Shown here one piece after another: positions 29,783-37,565 of a stretch of DNA of 52,442 nt. The stretch lies in the NCBI RefSeq assembly GCF_028823685.1, contig NZ_JAPEHZ010000011.1, forward strand, positions 1 to 52,442, in the 5' to 3' direction. Made by a program: the position numbers and the translations under genes. Position 1 is the first letter of the stretch, and each line of letters begins with the position of its first letter. The notes under the pieces are model-generated. The model searched no databases. It was given only the letters and a program-made list of their open reading frames with translations, and was not told where the DNA came from. Source of the stretch: Tenacibaculum sp. L6. GTDB lineage: Bacteria; Bacteroidota; Bacteroidia; Flavobacteriales; Flavobacteriaceae.

Positions 29783-31174
29783 ATGAATACTAAATATAAA
29801 GACTTAATAGAACAAACGTTTGATTTTCCTCAAGAGGAGTTTCACACAGAAAACAACAATTTATTTTTTCACGACATTGATTTAATGCAATTAGTGAAGC
29901 AATACGGTGCACCTTTAAAGTTCACGTATTTGCCAAAAATATCTGAAAATATAAATAAAGCTAAGAACTGGTTTCATAATGCTATTGAAAAGCACAATTA
30001 CAAAGGAAACTACAATTACAGCTACTGTACTAAAAGCTCTCACTTTAAATATGTGTTAGATGAAGCTTTAAAAAACGATATTCACATCGAAACATCATCA
30101 GCTTTTGATATTGACATTGTAAAGTCATTAAAAAAAGAAGGAAAATTAAGTGATGATGCTTTTGTATTGTGTAATGGTTTTAAACGCGATCAATACATTG
30201 CTAATATTGTTAGTTTAATTGACGGAGGACACACAAACTGTATTCCGATTATAGATAATTATGAGGAACTTGATTTAATTTTAGAAGAAACTAAAAGTAA
30301 ATTTAAGGTAGGAATTCGTATAGCTTCGGAAGAAGAGCCTAAGTTTGAATTTTACACTAGTCGCTTAGGAATTGGATACAAAAACATCGTATCTTTTTAC
30401 GAGCGTGAAATCGCTAACAACCCTCAAGTTGAATTAAAGATGTTACACTTCTTTATCAATACAGGAATTAGAGACAATGCTTACTATTGGAACGAATTAA
30501 TGAAATGTTTAAGTGTATATATCAAACTTAAAAAAGTTTGTCCAACCTTAGATAGTTTAAATATCGGCGGAGGTTTCCCTATTAAAAACTCATTAGCTTT
30601 TGATTTTGACTATGAGTACATGGTAGATGAAATTATCAACCAAATTAATGAAGCATGTAAACAAGCAGATGTAGACGTTCCAAACATTTTTACAGAATTT
30701 GGAAGCTTTACTGTAGGAGAAGCTGGAGGTGCTATTTACGAAGTTTTATATCAAAAAAGACAAAACGATCGTGAAAAATGGAACATGATTAACTCATCTT
30801 TCATTACCACTTTACCAGACTCTTGGGCTATTAACAAGCGTTTCATCATGCTTCCTGTTAACAAATGGAACCATAGATACGAACGTGTATTATTAGGTGG
30901 ATTAACTTGTGATAGCGATGATTATTACAACTCAGAGCAACACGTAAATGCAATATATTTACCTGTGTACGAAAAAGAATTTCCACTATATGTAGGGTTT
31001 TTTAACACAGGTGCTTATCAAGAAACCATTGGTGGTTTTGGCGGATTACAACACTGTTTAATACCAACACCAAAACACGTGTTAATTGATAAAAACGAAA
31101 ACGGTGATCTCACCACTAAACTATTTAAAGAACAACAAAAAAGCGAAGAACTATTATCAATCCTAGGGTACTAG
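29783..31174 (+). CDS. speA: Arginine decarboxylase (PLP-dependent, alanine-racemase fold)
   Basis: Converts arginine to agmatine, the first step of the agmatine route to putrescine. The start chosen is the ATG of MNTKYKDLIEQTFDFPQ, giving 463 aa; the Met 16 codons upstream is less likely. PLP-barrel features are the Schiff-base Lys K84 in NYSYCTKSSHFKY, MLHFFINTGI in place of the usual HFHIGSQ strand, SLNIGGGFPI, FTEFGSFTVGEAGG, and the substrate loop GGLTCDSDDYY. It is shorter than E. coli SpeA (658 aa) and lacks its inserted helical domains, as in other Bacteroidetes. Agmatinase follows after 16 bp, which supports the assignment over other group IV decarboxylases. Confidence 0.9.
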   Translation: MNTKYKDLIEQTFDFPQEEFHTENNNLFFHDIDLMQLVKQYGAPLKFTYLPKISENINKAKNWFHNAIEKHNYKGNYNYSYCTKSSHFKYVLDEALKNDIHIETSSAFDIDIVKSLKKEGKLSDDAFVLCNGFKRDQYIANIVSLIDGGHTNCIPIIDNYEELDLILEETKSKFKVGIRIASEEEPKFEFYTSRLGIGYKNIVSFYEREIANNPQVELKMLHFFINTGIRDNAYYWNELMKCLSVYIKLKKVCPTLDSLNIGGGFPIKNSLAFDFDYEYMVDEIINQINEACKQADVDVPNIFTEFGSFTVGEAGGAIYEVLYQKRQNDREKWNMINSSFITTLPDSWAINKRFIMLPVNKWNHRYERVLLGGLTCDSDDYYNSEQHVNAIYLPVYEKEFPLYVGFFNTGAYQETIGGFGGLQHCLIPTPKHVLIDKNENGDLTTKLFKEQQKSEELLSILGY

Positions 31175-31190
31175 TTTAATATTAATAAAA

Positions 31191-32129
31191 ATGGAAAAAA
31201 GAAATTACGCAGGTATTCCTGATCAATACGCAAAGTTAGAAACTGCTAAAGTAGTATTAATCCCTGTTCCTTATGATGGAACTAGCACTTGGCAAAAAGG
31301 AGCTGATAAAGGTCCAGAGGCGTTTTTAAATGCTTCTGAGAACATGGAATTATATGATATAGAAACTGATAGCGAAGTGTACAAAGAAGGTGTTTATTTA
31401 GCTCCTGCTGTTACTGAAAACACTTCTCCAGAAGCTATGGTTGATGCAGTACATGAAACAACTAAAAAGTACATCAATAAAAATAAGTTTGTTACTCTTT
31501 TTGGTGGTGAGCATTCAATTTCTATCGGAACAATTCGTGCATTTAACGAGTGTTTTAACAACTTAACCGTATTACACATCGATGCGCATGCTGATTTACG
31601 TAAAGAATACGAAGGCACAAAGTGTAACCATGCTTGTGCTGTATACGAAGCAAGCCAAACTACCAACTTAGTACAAGTAGGAATTCGTAGTATGGATGTT
31701 ACAGAAAAGTCATCAATGAATATGGAAAAAGTTTTCTTTGCTCATGACATGGCTGTAAACGAATATTGGATGGATGATGTAATCGATCAATTAACAGGAA
31801 ATGTTTTTATTACGTTCGATTTAGATGCGATTGATCCTTCTTTATTACCAAGTACAGGAACACCAGAACCAGGAGGATTATTCTATTACGAAACACTAGA
31901 GTTCTTAAAGAAAGTATTTACTGAAAGAAACGTAGTCGGTTTTGATATCGTAGAATTATGCCCTAACGAAAGTGAAAAGTCTTCAGACTTTTTAGCAGCA
32001 AAATTATATTATAAAATGTTGAGTTATAAATTCACTTCTAATATGGAAGATGAAGAAGATTATAGCGATGATGATAGCTCACCATTTAATAAATTATCAA
32101 AGTTTAAAAGTAACGACGACGATTATTAA
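31191..32129 (+). CDS. speB: Agmatinase (ureohydrolase family)
   Basis: Hydrolyses agmatine to putrescine and urea with a dinuclear Mn centre. Metal-ligand motifs of the arginase fold are all present: FGGEHSIS, VLHIDAHADLRKEY and ITFDLDAIDPSLLPSTGTPEPGG. The Cys/His loop KCNHACAVYEA and GFDIVELCPNE also fit agmatinases. The C terminus adds an acidic Asp/Glu/Ser tail (EDEEDYSDDDSS) not needed for catalysis. Its stop is 1 bp before the next ATG, so translation is coupled to the DUF155 gene. Confidence 0.93.
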   Translation: MEKRNYAGIPDQYAKLETAKVVLIPVPYDGTSTWQKGADKGPEAFLNASENMELYDIETDSEVYKEGVYLAPAVTENTSPEAMVDAVHETTKKYINKNKFVTLFGGEHSISIGTIRAFNECFNNLTVLHIDAHADLRKEYEGTKCNHACAVYEASQTTNLVQVGIRSMDVTEKSSMNMEKVFFAHDMAVNEYWMDDVIDQLTGNVFITFDLDAIDPSLLPSTGTPEPGGLFYYETLEFLKKVFTERNVVGFDIVELCPNESEKSSDFLAAKLYYKMLSYKFTSNMEDEEDYSDDDSSPFNKLSKFKSNDDDY

Positions 32130-32130
32130 A

Positions 32131-32910
32131 ATGCGCTTAGAAACAATTGCGTATCATTTAGAAAAGCGGATTTTACTCAGTACAGTCCGTAAACAATTTA
32201 AATCGTTCAACTTAGTAAAAAGAGAGCATTCCTTTTTGCTATATAAAACTGAAAACAACTCGTATATTTATGTAAAAGACTACGGAAGTGTTGTTTTCAT
32301 TAATTGTGAAGACGTTATAATAAATGAAGTTGTTAATTTTTTAGCAGGAAAAGAAATAGTAACGCTCAATCAATTACCATCAGAAAAATATAGCATTTCT
32401 TTTTCTGATACGATTGAAGTTGATTTTGGAAGTATCCAAATTAAAGAATTAAACGACGATGTTGCACATACTATCATGCTCAATTTAGCACAATCGGTAG
32501 CATTGATGAATTATGTAAACAAAACATCTGATTTGCACGATAAAACATTAGTGTACTCGAAGCAATTAGAAAGAACAGGAAATTTTAAACTTTCTAAAGT
32601 TCAAATGAGAAAATTTATTGGTAAAACCTTAAATTTAAAAAATAACATTGCCGAGAACCTGTTTGTTTTTGACTCGCCAGATGTAGCGTGGAACAACAAA
32701 GATTTATCTGATTTAGATTACAAATTAAAAGACGAATTAGATATTATAAAACGTCATCAAGGAATAGAAAATAGTTTAAACGTAATTAAAGAAAATTTAG
32801 ATTTATTCAACGATATACTACAACACAGATATAGCAGTATGCTAGAATGGATTATCATTATTTTAATCCTTTTTGAAGTGGTGCAAGTAATTATTGAAAA
32901 ACTAATTTAA
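32131..32910 (+). CDS. DUF155 / RMD1-YagE family membrane protein
   Basis: A 259-residue protein with the DUF155 core: a central YIYVKDYGSVVFI strand, ISFSDTIEVDFGSIQIKEL, and LAQSVALMNYVNKTSDLHDKT. It ends in one C-terminal TM helix (YSSMLEWIIIILILFEVVQVII). This is the layout of the RMD1/YagE family, whose mitochondrial members influence translation or membrane organisation; no bacterial function is established to my knowledge. The start lies 1 bp after the agmatinase stop. Its fixed place between polyamine enzymes suggests a linked role, which is inference. Confidence 0.78.
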   Translation: MRLETIAYHLEKRILLSTVRKQFKSFNLVKREHSFLLYKTENNSYIYVKDYGSVVFINCEDVIINEVVNFLAGKEIVTLNQLPSEKYSISFSDTIEVDFGSIQIKELNDDVAHTIMLNLAQSVALMNYVNKTSDLHDKTLVYSKQLERTGNFKLSKVQMRKFIGKTLNLKNNIAENLFVFDSPDVAWNNKDLSDLDYKLKDELDIIKRHQGIENSLNVIKENLDLFNDILQHRYSSMLEWIIIILILFEVVQVIIEKLI

Positions 32911-32918
32911 AAACACAA

Positions 32919-32969
32919 GAGTTTATGAAGTCATACCTTCTAACATAACAGAAGCAATTTCATAAACTC
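32919..32969 (+). other. Long hairpin in the operon before the deoxyhypusine-synthase-like gene
   Basis: GAGTTTATGAA (32919-32929) pairs perfectly with TTCATAAACTC (32959-32969), and CTTCT/AGAAG form an inner stem. No U tract follows, and the next ATG is 16 nt downstream. It looks like an mRNA structure affecting translation or processing, not a terminator. Confidence 0.5.
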
Positions 32970-32984
32970 ACAAAAAATAATAAA

Positions 32985-33953
32985 ATGGACAAACCTATAA
33001 CCAATTTTATAGAAAAATACTTCTTACACTTTAACGCTGCTGCATTAGTAGATGCCGCTAAAGGGTACGAAGCACAATTAGAGCAAGGATCTAAAATGTT
33101 AGTATCTCTAGCAGGAGCTATGAGTACTGCAGAATTAGGAAAGATTTTTGCAGAAATGATTCGTCAAGGGAAAGTTGATATCATTTCTTGTACAGGTGCA
33201 AACCTTGAAGAAGATATCATGAATTTAGTAGCTCACTCTCACTACAAAAGAGTACCTAACTATCGTGATTTAACTCCGCAAGACGAATGGGATTTATTAT
33301 TAAAAGGATTAAACCGTGTTACGGATACTTGTATTCCTGAAGAAGAAGCTTTCCGTCGCTTACAAAAGCATATTTTCAAAATTTGGAAAGATGCAGAAGA
33401 AGCTGGTGAGCGTTATTTTCCTCATGAATACATGTACAAGTTATTATTATCTGGAGTTTTAGAAGAGTATTACGAAATCGATTTAAAAGACTCTTGGATG
33501 TACGCTGCTGCAGAAAAAAACTTACCTATCGTAGTTCCAGGATGGGAAGATAGTACAATGGGTAACATCTTTGCTTCGTATGTAGTAAAAGGAGAGTTAA
33601 AAGCATCAACTATGAAGTCTGGAATTGAATACATGACTTTCTTAGCTGATTGGTACACTGACAACTCAGAAAAAGGAATCGGATTCTTCCAAATTGGTGG
33701 TGGAATTGCAGGAGATTTCCCTATTTGTGTAGTGCCGATGTTATACCAAGATTTAGAAAGAGAAGACACTCCTTTCTGGAGCTATTTCTGTCAAATCTCT
33801 GATTCGACAACTAGTTATGGTTCATATTCCGGTGCAGTACCTAACGAGAAGATTACTTGGGGTAAATTAGACATTGATACTCCAAAATATATTATAGAAA
33901 GTGATGCAACTATTGTTGCTCCGTTAATTTTTGCGTACCTTTTAAATATGTAA
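32985..33953 (+). CDS. Deoxyhypusine-synthase-like protein (putative polyamine aminobutyl-transferase)
   Basis: A 322-residue Rossmann-type NAD-dependent protein of the deoxyhypusine synthase family. Seen are the NAD site IISCTGANLEEDI, SLAGAMSTAELGKIFAEMI, VPGWEDSTMGNIFA, GGGIAGDF, and the catalytic lysine K294 in ITWGKLDIDTPKYI, followed by ESDATIVAPLIFAYLL. Eukaryotic enzymes modify eIF5A, which bacteria lack, so the substrate must differ. Plant homospermidine synthase arose from this family, so transfer of an aminobutyl group between polyamines is a reasonable guess. Downstream of speA and speB it would act on their product, putrescine. Confidence 0.88.
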   Translation: MDKPITNFIEKYFLHFNAAALVDAAKGYEAQLEQGSKMLVSLAGAMSTAELGKIFAEMIRQGKVDIISCTGANLEEDIMNLVAHSHYKRVPNYRDLTPQDEWDLLLKGLNRVTDTCIPEEEAFRRLQKHIFKIWKDAEEAGERYFPHEYMYKLLLSGVLEEYYEIDLKDSWMYAAAEKNLPIVVPGWEDSTMGNIFASYVVKGELKASTMKSGIEYMTFLADWYTDNSEKGIGFFQIGGGIAGDFPICVVPMLYQDLEREDTPFWSYFCQISDSTTSYGSYSGAVPNEKITWGKLDIDTPKYIIESDATIVAPLIFAYLLNM

Positions 33954-33956
33954 AGC

Positions 33957-34247
33957 ATGAAGCGAGTTATTGTAGACTATTCAAAGTTAACTACCGATAT
34001 CTTGGATTTATTGGTAGAAAAGTATCCTGACGGATACGATCATTCAGACATTATCTCTTTTAAAAACAGTAAAGGAGAAACCGTAAAAGCTGTAGAAGTT
34101 CGTACTGATGATACCTTGTTTTTGGTAAAAATCAGTTCTCAATTACAGCAAACTATGGAAGATTATGATTCGGATGATGATGATGACGATGATAGAGATG
34201 ATGAGTTTGATGAAATTGAAGTGTCTGATAATTTCGACAATGATTAA
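33957..34247 (+). CDS. Acidic-tailed conserved hypothetical protein
   Basis: A 96-residue cytoplasmic protein with a compact N-terminal part (MKRVIVDYSKLTTDILDLLV, then YPDGYDHSDIISFKNSKGE and AVEVRTDDTLFLVKIS) and a tail of almost only Asp and Glu from about residue 68. It starts 3 bp after the deoxyhypusine-synthase-like gene and is surely cotranscribed. I do not recognise a named family. The acidic tail resembles that of the agmatinase, and might bind polyamines or cations; this is speculation. Confidence 0.75.
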   Translation: MKRVIVDYSKLTTDILDLLVEKYPDGYDHSDIISFKNSKGETVKAVEVRTDDTLFLVKISSQLQQTMEDYDSDDDDDDDRDDEFDEIEVSDNFDND

Positions 34248-34257
34248 TTAACCAGTT

Positions 34258-34671
34258 ATGAACCCAACATTTCACATGTCACTTCCTTGTTTAAGTATTG
34301 AGGAAACGGTAAAATTTTACACTGACGAATTAGGTTTTAGTGTTGGGAGAGCAACAAATGAATGGGTAGATATTAATCTTTTTAATAATCAACTAACTTT
34401 TGTATTAGTTGATCAATTTAAATTTGATTATCCTGACTACCAGTTTGAAAACCATGCGCTACCTACTTTTCATTTTGGTGTAATTGTAAATAGTGATGTA
34501 TGGGAAGAAATGTACGACAGAGTTAATTATTGGTTATCAGATCACAGCGTAAAAAAAACGTTTTTAAAAGATAAACACGGAGAACATGTATCCTTCTTTA
34601 TAAAAGACCCTAACGGATATACTTTAGAACTTAAAACCTTTATAGAAGACGACGAAATGTTTATGATGTAA
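34258..34671 (+). CDS. VOC-superfamily (glyoxalase/dioxygenase-like) protein
   Basis: A 137-residue protein with two beta-alpha-beta-beta-beta modules. The first module has FHMSLPCLSIEETVKFYTDE and LGFSVGR; the second has TFHFGVIV and the end FFIKDPNGYTLELKTF. His in FHMSL, His in TFHFG and Glu in LELK are possible metal ligands. Family members include glyoxalase I, epimerases, dioxygenases and antibiotic-binding proteins, and nothing here selects among them. It lies 10 bp after the acidic-tailed protein gene, in the polyamine operon. Confidence 0.82.
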   Translation: MNPTFHMSLPCLSIEETVKFYTDELGFSVGRATNEWVDINLFNNQLTFVLVDQFKFDYPDYQFENHALPTFHFGVIVNSDVWEEMYDRVNYWLSDHSVKKTFLKDKHGEHVSFFIKDPNGYTLELKTFIEDDEMFMM

Positions 34672-34683
34672 ACGCTAATAGTA

Positions 34684-34944
34684 ATGGCATATTACAACTC
34701 ACAACAAACAGTTACCTTAGTCGGCGTGTATCAAGGATATACAAACGGCTATTACGTTTTTGAATTGGAAAATGGTGATATTATCGATTTTGAACAAATT
34801 AATAAAAAGAATCTTGAGCATTTTGATTTAAAATCATCAGCCTTTAAAAACAAAAAGTTTGAAATAACTTATAAAGAAATTTTTGATGATGTAGATGATG
34901 AAGATTTAGTTATTTTTAAATTACACGATCTACAATTACTTTAA
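34684..34944 (+). CDS. Small hypothetical protein, cytosolic paralogue of the 35414-35749 protein
   Basis: An 86-residue soluble beta-rich protein: VTLVGVYQGYTNGYYVFELEN, then IIDFEQINKKNLEHFDL and KKFEITYKEIF. It aligns along its whole length with the secreted protein encoded convergently at 35414-35749 (NGYxFxxxN, the FE-x-(I/V) strand, FEITY). There is no signal peptide. It is the last gene of the polyamine operon, 12 bp after the VOC gene, and is followed at once by a terminator. Its function is unknown. Confidence 0.7.
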   Translation: MAYYNSQQTVTLVGVYQGYTNGYYVFELENGDIIDFEQINKKNLEHFDLKSSAFKNKKFEITYKEIFDDVDDEDLVIFKLHDLQLL

Positions 34945-34980
34945 AAACAAATCCCATTCTTTTTAGAATGGGATTTTTAG
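34945..34980. terminator. Bidirectional terminator, polyamine operon / terB
   Basis: A 10-bp perfect stem, ATCCCATTCT and AGAATGGGAT, with loop TTTT. An A run upstream and T run downstream serve both converging operons. Confidence 0.88.
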
Positions 34981-34984
34981 TTTC

Positions 34985-35410
34985 TTATAAAATTTTTAGT
35001 ATCGATTTATACTGATCAAGATCTATTTTACCACTAAATATCTTAGTAGTTTTGAAAATGATTTCTTCAGCAGTTTCTTGTGAAAAACCTAACTGAATAG
35101 CGTACTTTAACACTAATTTTAACTCAGGCTCATCTATTTCGTGATCTGAATAAATTATTTTAAACAAATCTAGTAATCGCTCAAGCCTATCGTCTGTTTT
35201 TGCTTGTGGTTGTACTGGATATTTCTTAGAGTTTTCTACTATATCCTTATATTCTGTTTCTGTAATATCTAATTTCCTTGCAAAACGATTCACTAACTTT
35301 TCTTCGTCTTCATTTAAATCACCATCTACCATAGCTAAATTAACTATCGCGCTAAAATGTGCTACATTGTTTCTGTGCTTGCTTGATTCGTATAAATCTA
35401 CTATACTCAT
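34985..35410 (-). CDS. TerB-family protein
   Basis: A 141-residue all-helical cytoplasmic protein with two TerB-type helical repeats. HFSAIVNLAMVDGDLNEDEEKLV and LLDLFKIIYSDHEIDEPELKLV each carry the D-G/D-H acid cluster that binds a divalent metal in tellurite-resistance TerB. No other ter gene is nearby, so a tellurite function should not be assumed; a general stress or membrane role is more likely. It starts 3 bp after the stop of the secreted paralogue gene, so the two are cotranscribed. Confidence 0.8.
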   Translation of the reverse strand: MSIVDLYESSKHRNNVAHFSAIVNLAMVDGDLNEDEEKLVNRFARKLDITETEYKDIVENSKKYPVQPQAKTDDRLERLLDLFKIIYSDHEIDEPELKLVLKYAIQLGFSQETAEEIIFKTTKIFSGKIDLDQYKSILKIL

Positions 35411-35413
35411 AAA

Positions 35414-35749
35414 TTATTCTATTAATTTTATTGTTTGTAATACAGGAACTTCAATTTCATCATCACTATCTGTAATTTGATAATCGTAGGTAATCTCAAA
35501 CTCCTGATCTATAAATTTGTTATCGTTTAAATTACAAGCACTTAATATCTTTTCTGATACGGTTTCAAAAGTAATTGCTTCCTCATAATCATCTTCATTC
35601 AAAAAAGAAAAGGTATACCCATTTTCATCGTACCCGTTAAAAGTAGCCACTACCTTTTTTGGCTCTGTTAAGTGCTTTTTGTTTATTGTTAATGCTAAGT
35701 TTACACCTATGAATAATATAAAAACTGCTTTTAATATTCCTTGTTTCAT
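35414..35749 (-). CDS. Secreted or anchored small hypothetical protein
   Basis: A 111-residue protein with an N-terminal hydrophobic segment (ILKAVFILFIGVNLALTI) that is a signal anchor or uncleaved signal peptide. The domain from about residue 32 (VVATFNGYDENGYTFSFLNE, then ITFETVSEKIL and QEFEITYDYQI) matches the cytosolic protein at 34684-34944. It is the first gene of a two-gene operon with terB. The function is unknown. The pair suggests one small beta domain used on both sides of the membrane. Confidence 0.68.
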   Translation of the reverse strand: MKQGILKAVFILFIGVNLALTINKKHLTEPKKVVATFNGYDENGYTFSFLNEDDYEEAITFETVSEKILSACNLNDNKFIDQEFEITYDYQITDSDDEIEVPVLQTIKLIE

Positions 35750-36119
35750 TTTCTTTATAAATTATAATTGATACTTTTTAAATTAACTTGGTTATTAACC
35801 ACAACAAGCCCAAGTTGCTTTTAGCATAAAACCTCTATGGTTATGCTCGTGGATATAAAGAAAATGATGTTACATAGGCTTTTATTTTAGCTTACTAAAG
35901 ATACGTTATTTTTCATTGATTTAATAGATCTCTTTAACCTTTTTAGAAAAAATAACGTTTAATTAAAAAAGACCAAGAACTAGTGTTCAAGGCCTTTTTC
36001 GTCTAACCAAACTTAGTATAAAAACTAACTACTACTATTTTTAAAGTCTTTTACTTTTTCTATTCATGTGCTTACATTATATATGACACTCTTTTTCTTA
36101 TCTCGTCACATAAAGCGCA
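35750..36119. other. Gene-free region with a three-way-junction candidate and an orphan hairpin
   Basis: No coding frame is convincing. Bases 35799-35852 can fold as a three-way junction: outer stem CCAC/GTGG, hairpin AAGC-GCTT with a 7-nt loop, and hairpin AGCATA..ACC with GGT..TATGCT. A terminator-like hairpin lies at 35965-35999 (arms around CAAGAAC and GTTCAAG, with flanking A and T runs) without a known transcript to end. A small RNA or structured leader is possible. Confidence 0.35.
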
Positions 36120-36153
36120 TAAAAAAACTCAAAAAAAGTTTTTTGAGTTTTTC
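36120..36153 (-). terminator. Terminator of the tpiA-prmA-clpS operon
   Basis: AAAAACTCAAAAA and TTTTTGAGTTTTT form a long A/T-rich stem followed by a U run on the minus strand, just past the last gene of the operon. Confidence 0.65.
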
Positions 36154-36163
36154 TACTATACAT

Positions 36164-36448
36164 TTAATACAAATATTTTCTTAACACTATTCTATGTTCG
36201 GGAATAGATTTGTCGTAATTGTCAACCAACAACTCAAGTATTTCTGGTGGCTTTTGCCCTATTTCTTTTTTTGAATTGAATTTAGACACGTATAAATTAT
36301 AAGTTAACTCAGTATCTTTAGTTTGTTTTTCAAAAATTAAAAAATGCTGCTCATTTAATTCTGAAAAACAAATATCATTTTCTTGAAATGTTCCAGAATT
36401 ATCTATAAAAAAATCTGAAAATTCGTAATACCTAAAAACGTTCTCCAT
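36164..36448 (-). CDS. Hypothetical protein at the end of the clpS operon
   Basis: A 94-residue soluble protein, rich in Phe, Tyr, Glu and Lys, starting MENVFRYYEFSDFFIDNSG and ending PEHRIVLRKYLY. It has no signal peptide, TM segment or known motif. It begins 2 bp after the clpS stop and is followed by the operon terminator, so it is expressed with tpiA, prmA and clpS. I do not recognise the family. Confidence 0.6.
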   Translation of the reverse strand: MENVFRYYEFSDFFIDNSGTFQENDICFSELNEQHFLIFEKQTKDTELTYNLYVSKFNSKKEIGQKPPEILELLVDNYDKSIPEHRIVLRKYLY

Positions 36449-36450
36449 TC

Positions 36451-36726
36451 TTACACTATCTCTGCTGATAAGCCTAATTCTAATAATTTAGAACATCTTG
36501 GTTCTAAATCTTTGTATTCTCCTGTTTTAACAGCACATTTACCTTTGTAATGCACTAAAATAGTACACTGCTCTGCTTGTTCTAATGTATGATCACACAC
36601 GGTGACCAAACTATCAATTACAAAATCAAAAGTATTTACATCATCATTGTACAAAACAATTTCATGCTCTGTTGTTCCTTGCAATAAGACATCAAGCTCT
36701 TCTTGAATTTTTTCTATCGTACTCAT
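36451..36726 (-). CDS. clpS: ClpS adaptor of the Clp protease
   Basis: Binds N-end-rule substrates and hands them to ClpAP-type proteases. The conserved N-degron pocket sequence is here as IVLYNDDVNTFDFVIDSL, followed by the His of VCDHTLEQAEQCT and VHYKGKCAVKTG. The start chosen, MSTIEKIQEELDVLL, lies 5 bp after the prmA stop; a longer frame would overlap prmA. The 91-aa length is normal. Confidence 0.94.
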   Translation of the reverse strand: MSTIEKIQEELDVLLQGTTEHEIVLYNDDVNTFDFVIDSLVTVCDHTLEQAEQCTILVHYKGKCAVKTGEYKDLEPRCSKLLELGLSAEIV

Positions 36727-36731
36727 TGGTT

Positions 36732-37565
36732 TTATTTTTGATACTGCAAAGCTACCCAATTATTTCTTTTTATGGTATTTTTTAATGTTAAACCATACTT
36801 AGAAACCTCATTATCAATCACTGGGATATCTTCACTGTAAAATCCGCTTAATAATAAAACTCCTTCTTCATTTAAACAATCAGTATAGGTTTTCATGTCA
36901 TTTAATAAAATATTACGATTAATATTTGCAATAATTACATCGTAATTTCTACCTTCTAACAACGAAGCTTCTCCTTCATATACTGAAATATGTTTACAAT
37001 TATTTCTTTCTACATTCTCTAACGAATTTTCGTAGCACCAAGGATCTATATCAATAGCATCAATAGGTTGTGCTCCTTTCATTTCGGCAAAAATTGCTAA
37101 AATCCCCGTTCCACAGCCCATGTCTAACACTTTTTTACCTTCAACATCTAAATTAATCAAATGTTGTACCATCATGTGTGTAGTTTCATGATGCCCTGTA
37201 CCAAAACTCATTTTTGGCTCGATAACAATATCGTATGGCAAATTCGGGTTTTCATGAAATGGCGCTCTAATACTTACCAAATCATCTACCTGAATAGGAT
37301 TGAAATTCTTTTCCCATTCTTCATTCCAATTGGTTTGTTCTATTTCTTTGAAATCATATTGAATAGAAAACTCTTCAGAATTTAAAACAAATACGTTATC
37401 TAAAACCTCTGAATTCCATTCTTCTTTTTGAATATACGCTATAACTCCATTATCATTTTCAACAAAACTCTCAAATCCAAGTTCTCCTAACTCAGCTATT
37501 AAAATTTCAGTAGCTGGTTCTTTTGGCGTTACTTCAAAAGTATATTCTATATAAATATTATCCAT
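36732..37565 (-). CDS. prmA: Ribosomal protein L11 methyltransferase
   Basis: Methylates ribosomal protein L11 using S-adenosylmethionine. An N-terminal substrate-recognition domain (about 1-100) precedes the Rossmann methyltransferase domain with FGTGHHETTHMM, motif I KVLDMGCGTGILAIFA, DIDPWCYENSLEN and IIANINRNILLND (the N-P-P-F-like region as ANINRN). The 277-aa length is normal for Bacteroidetes. Its ATG shares a base with the tpiA stop (TAATG), showing translational coupling. Confidence 0.94.
   Translation of the reverse strand: MDNIYIEYTFEVTPKEPATEILIAELGELGFESFVENDNGVIAYIQKEEWNSEVLDNVFVLNSEEFSIQYDFKEIEQTNWNEEWEKNFNPIQVDDLVSIRAPFHENPNLPYDIVIEPKMSFGTGHHETTHMMVQHLINLDVEGKKVLDMGCGTGILAIFAEMKGAQPIDAIDIDPWCYENSLENVERNNCKHISVYEGEASLLEGRNYDVIIANINRNILLNDMKTYTDCLNEEGVLLLSGFYSEDIPVIDNEVSKYGLTLKNTIKRNNWVALQYQK

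Noticed and set aside
32985..33953. True deoxyhypusine synthase acting on eIF5A
   Set aside because: Bacteria lack eIF5A, and the neighbours are putrescine-forming enzymes, so a small-molecule substrate is more likely.
34985..35410. Tellurite resistance locus
   Set aside because: Only isolated TerB-type proteins occur; terC, terD, terE and terZ are absent.
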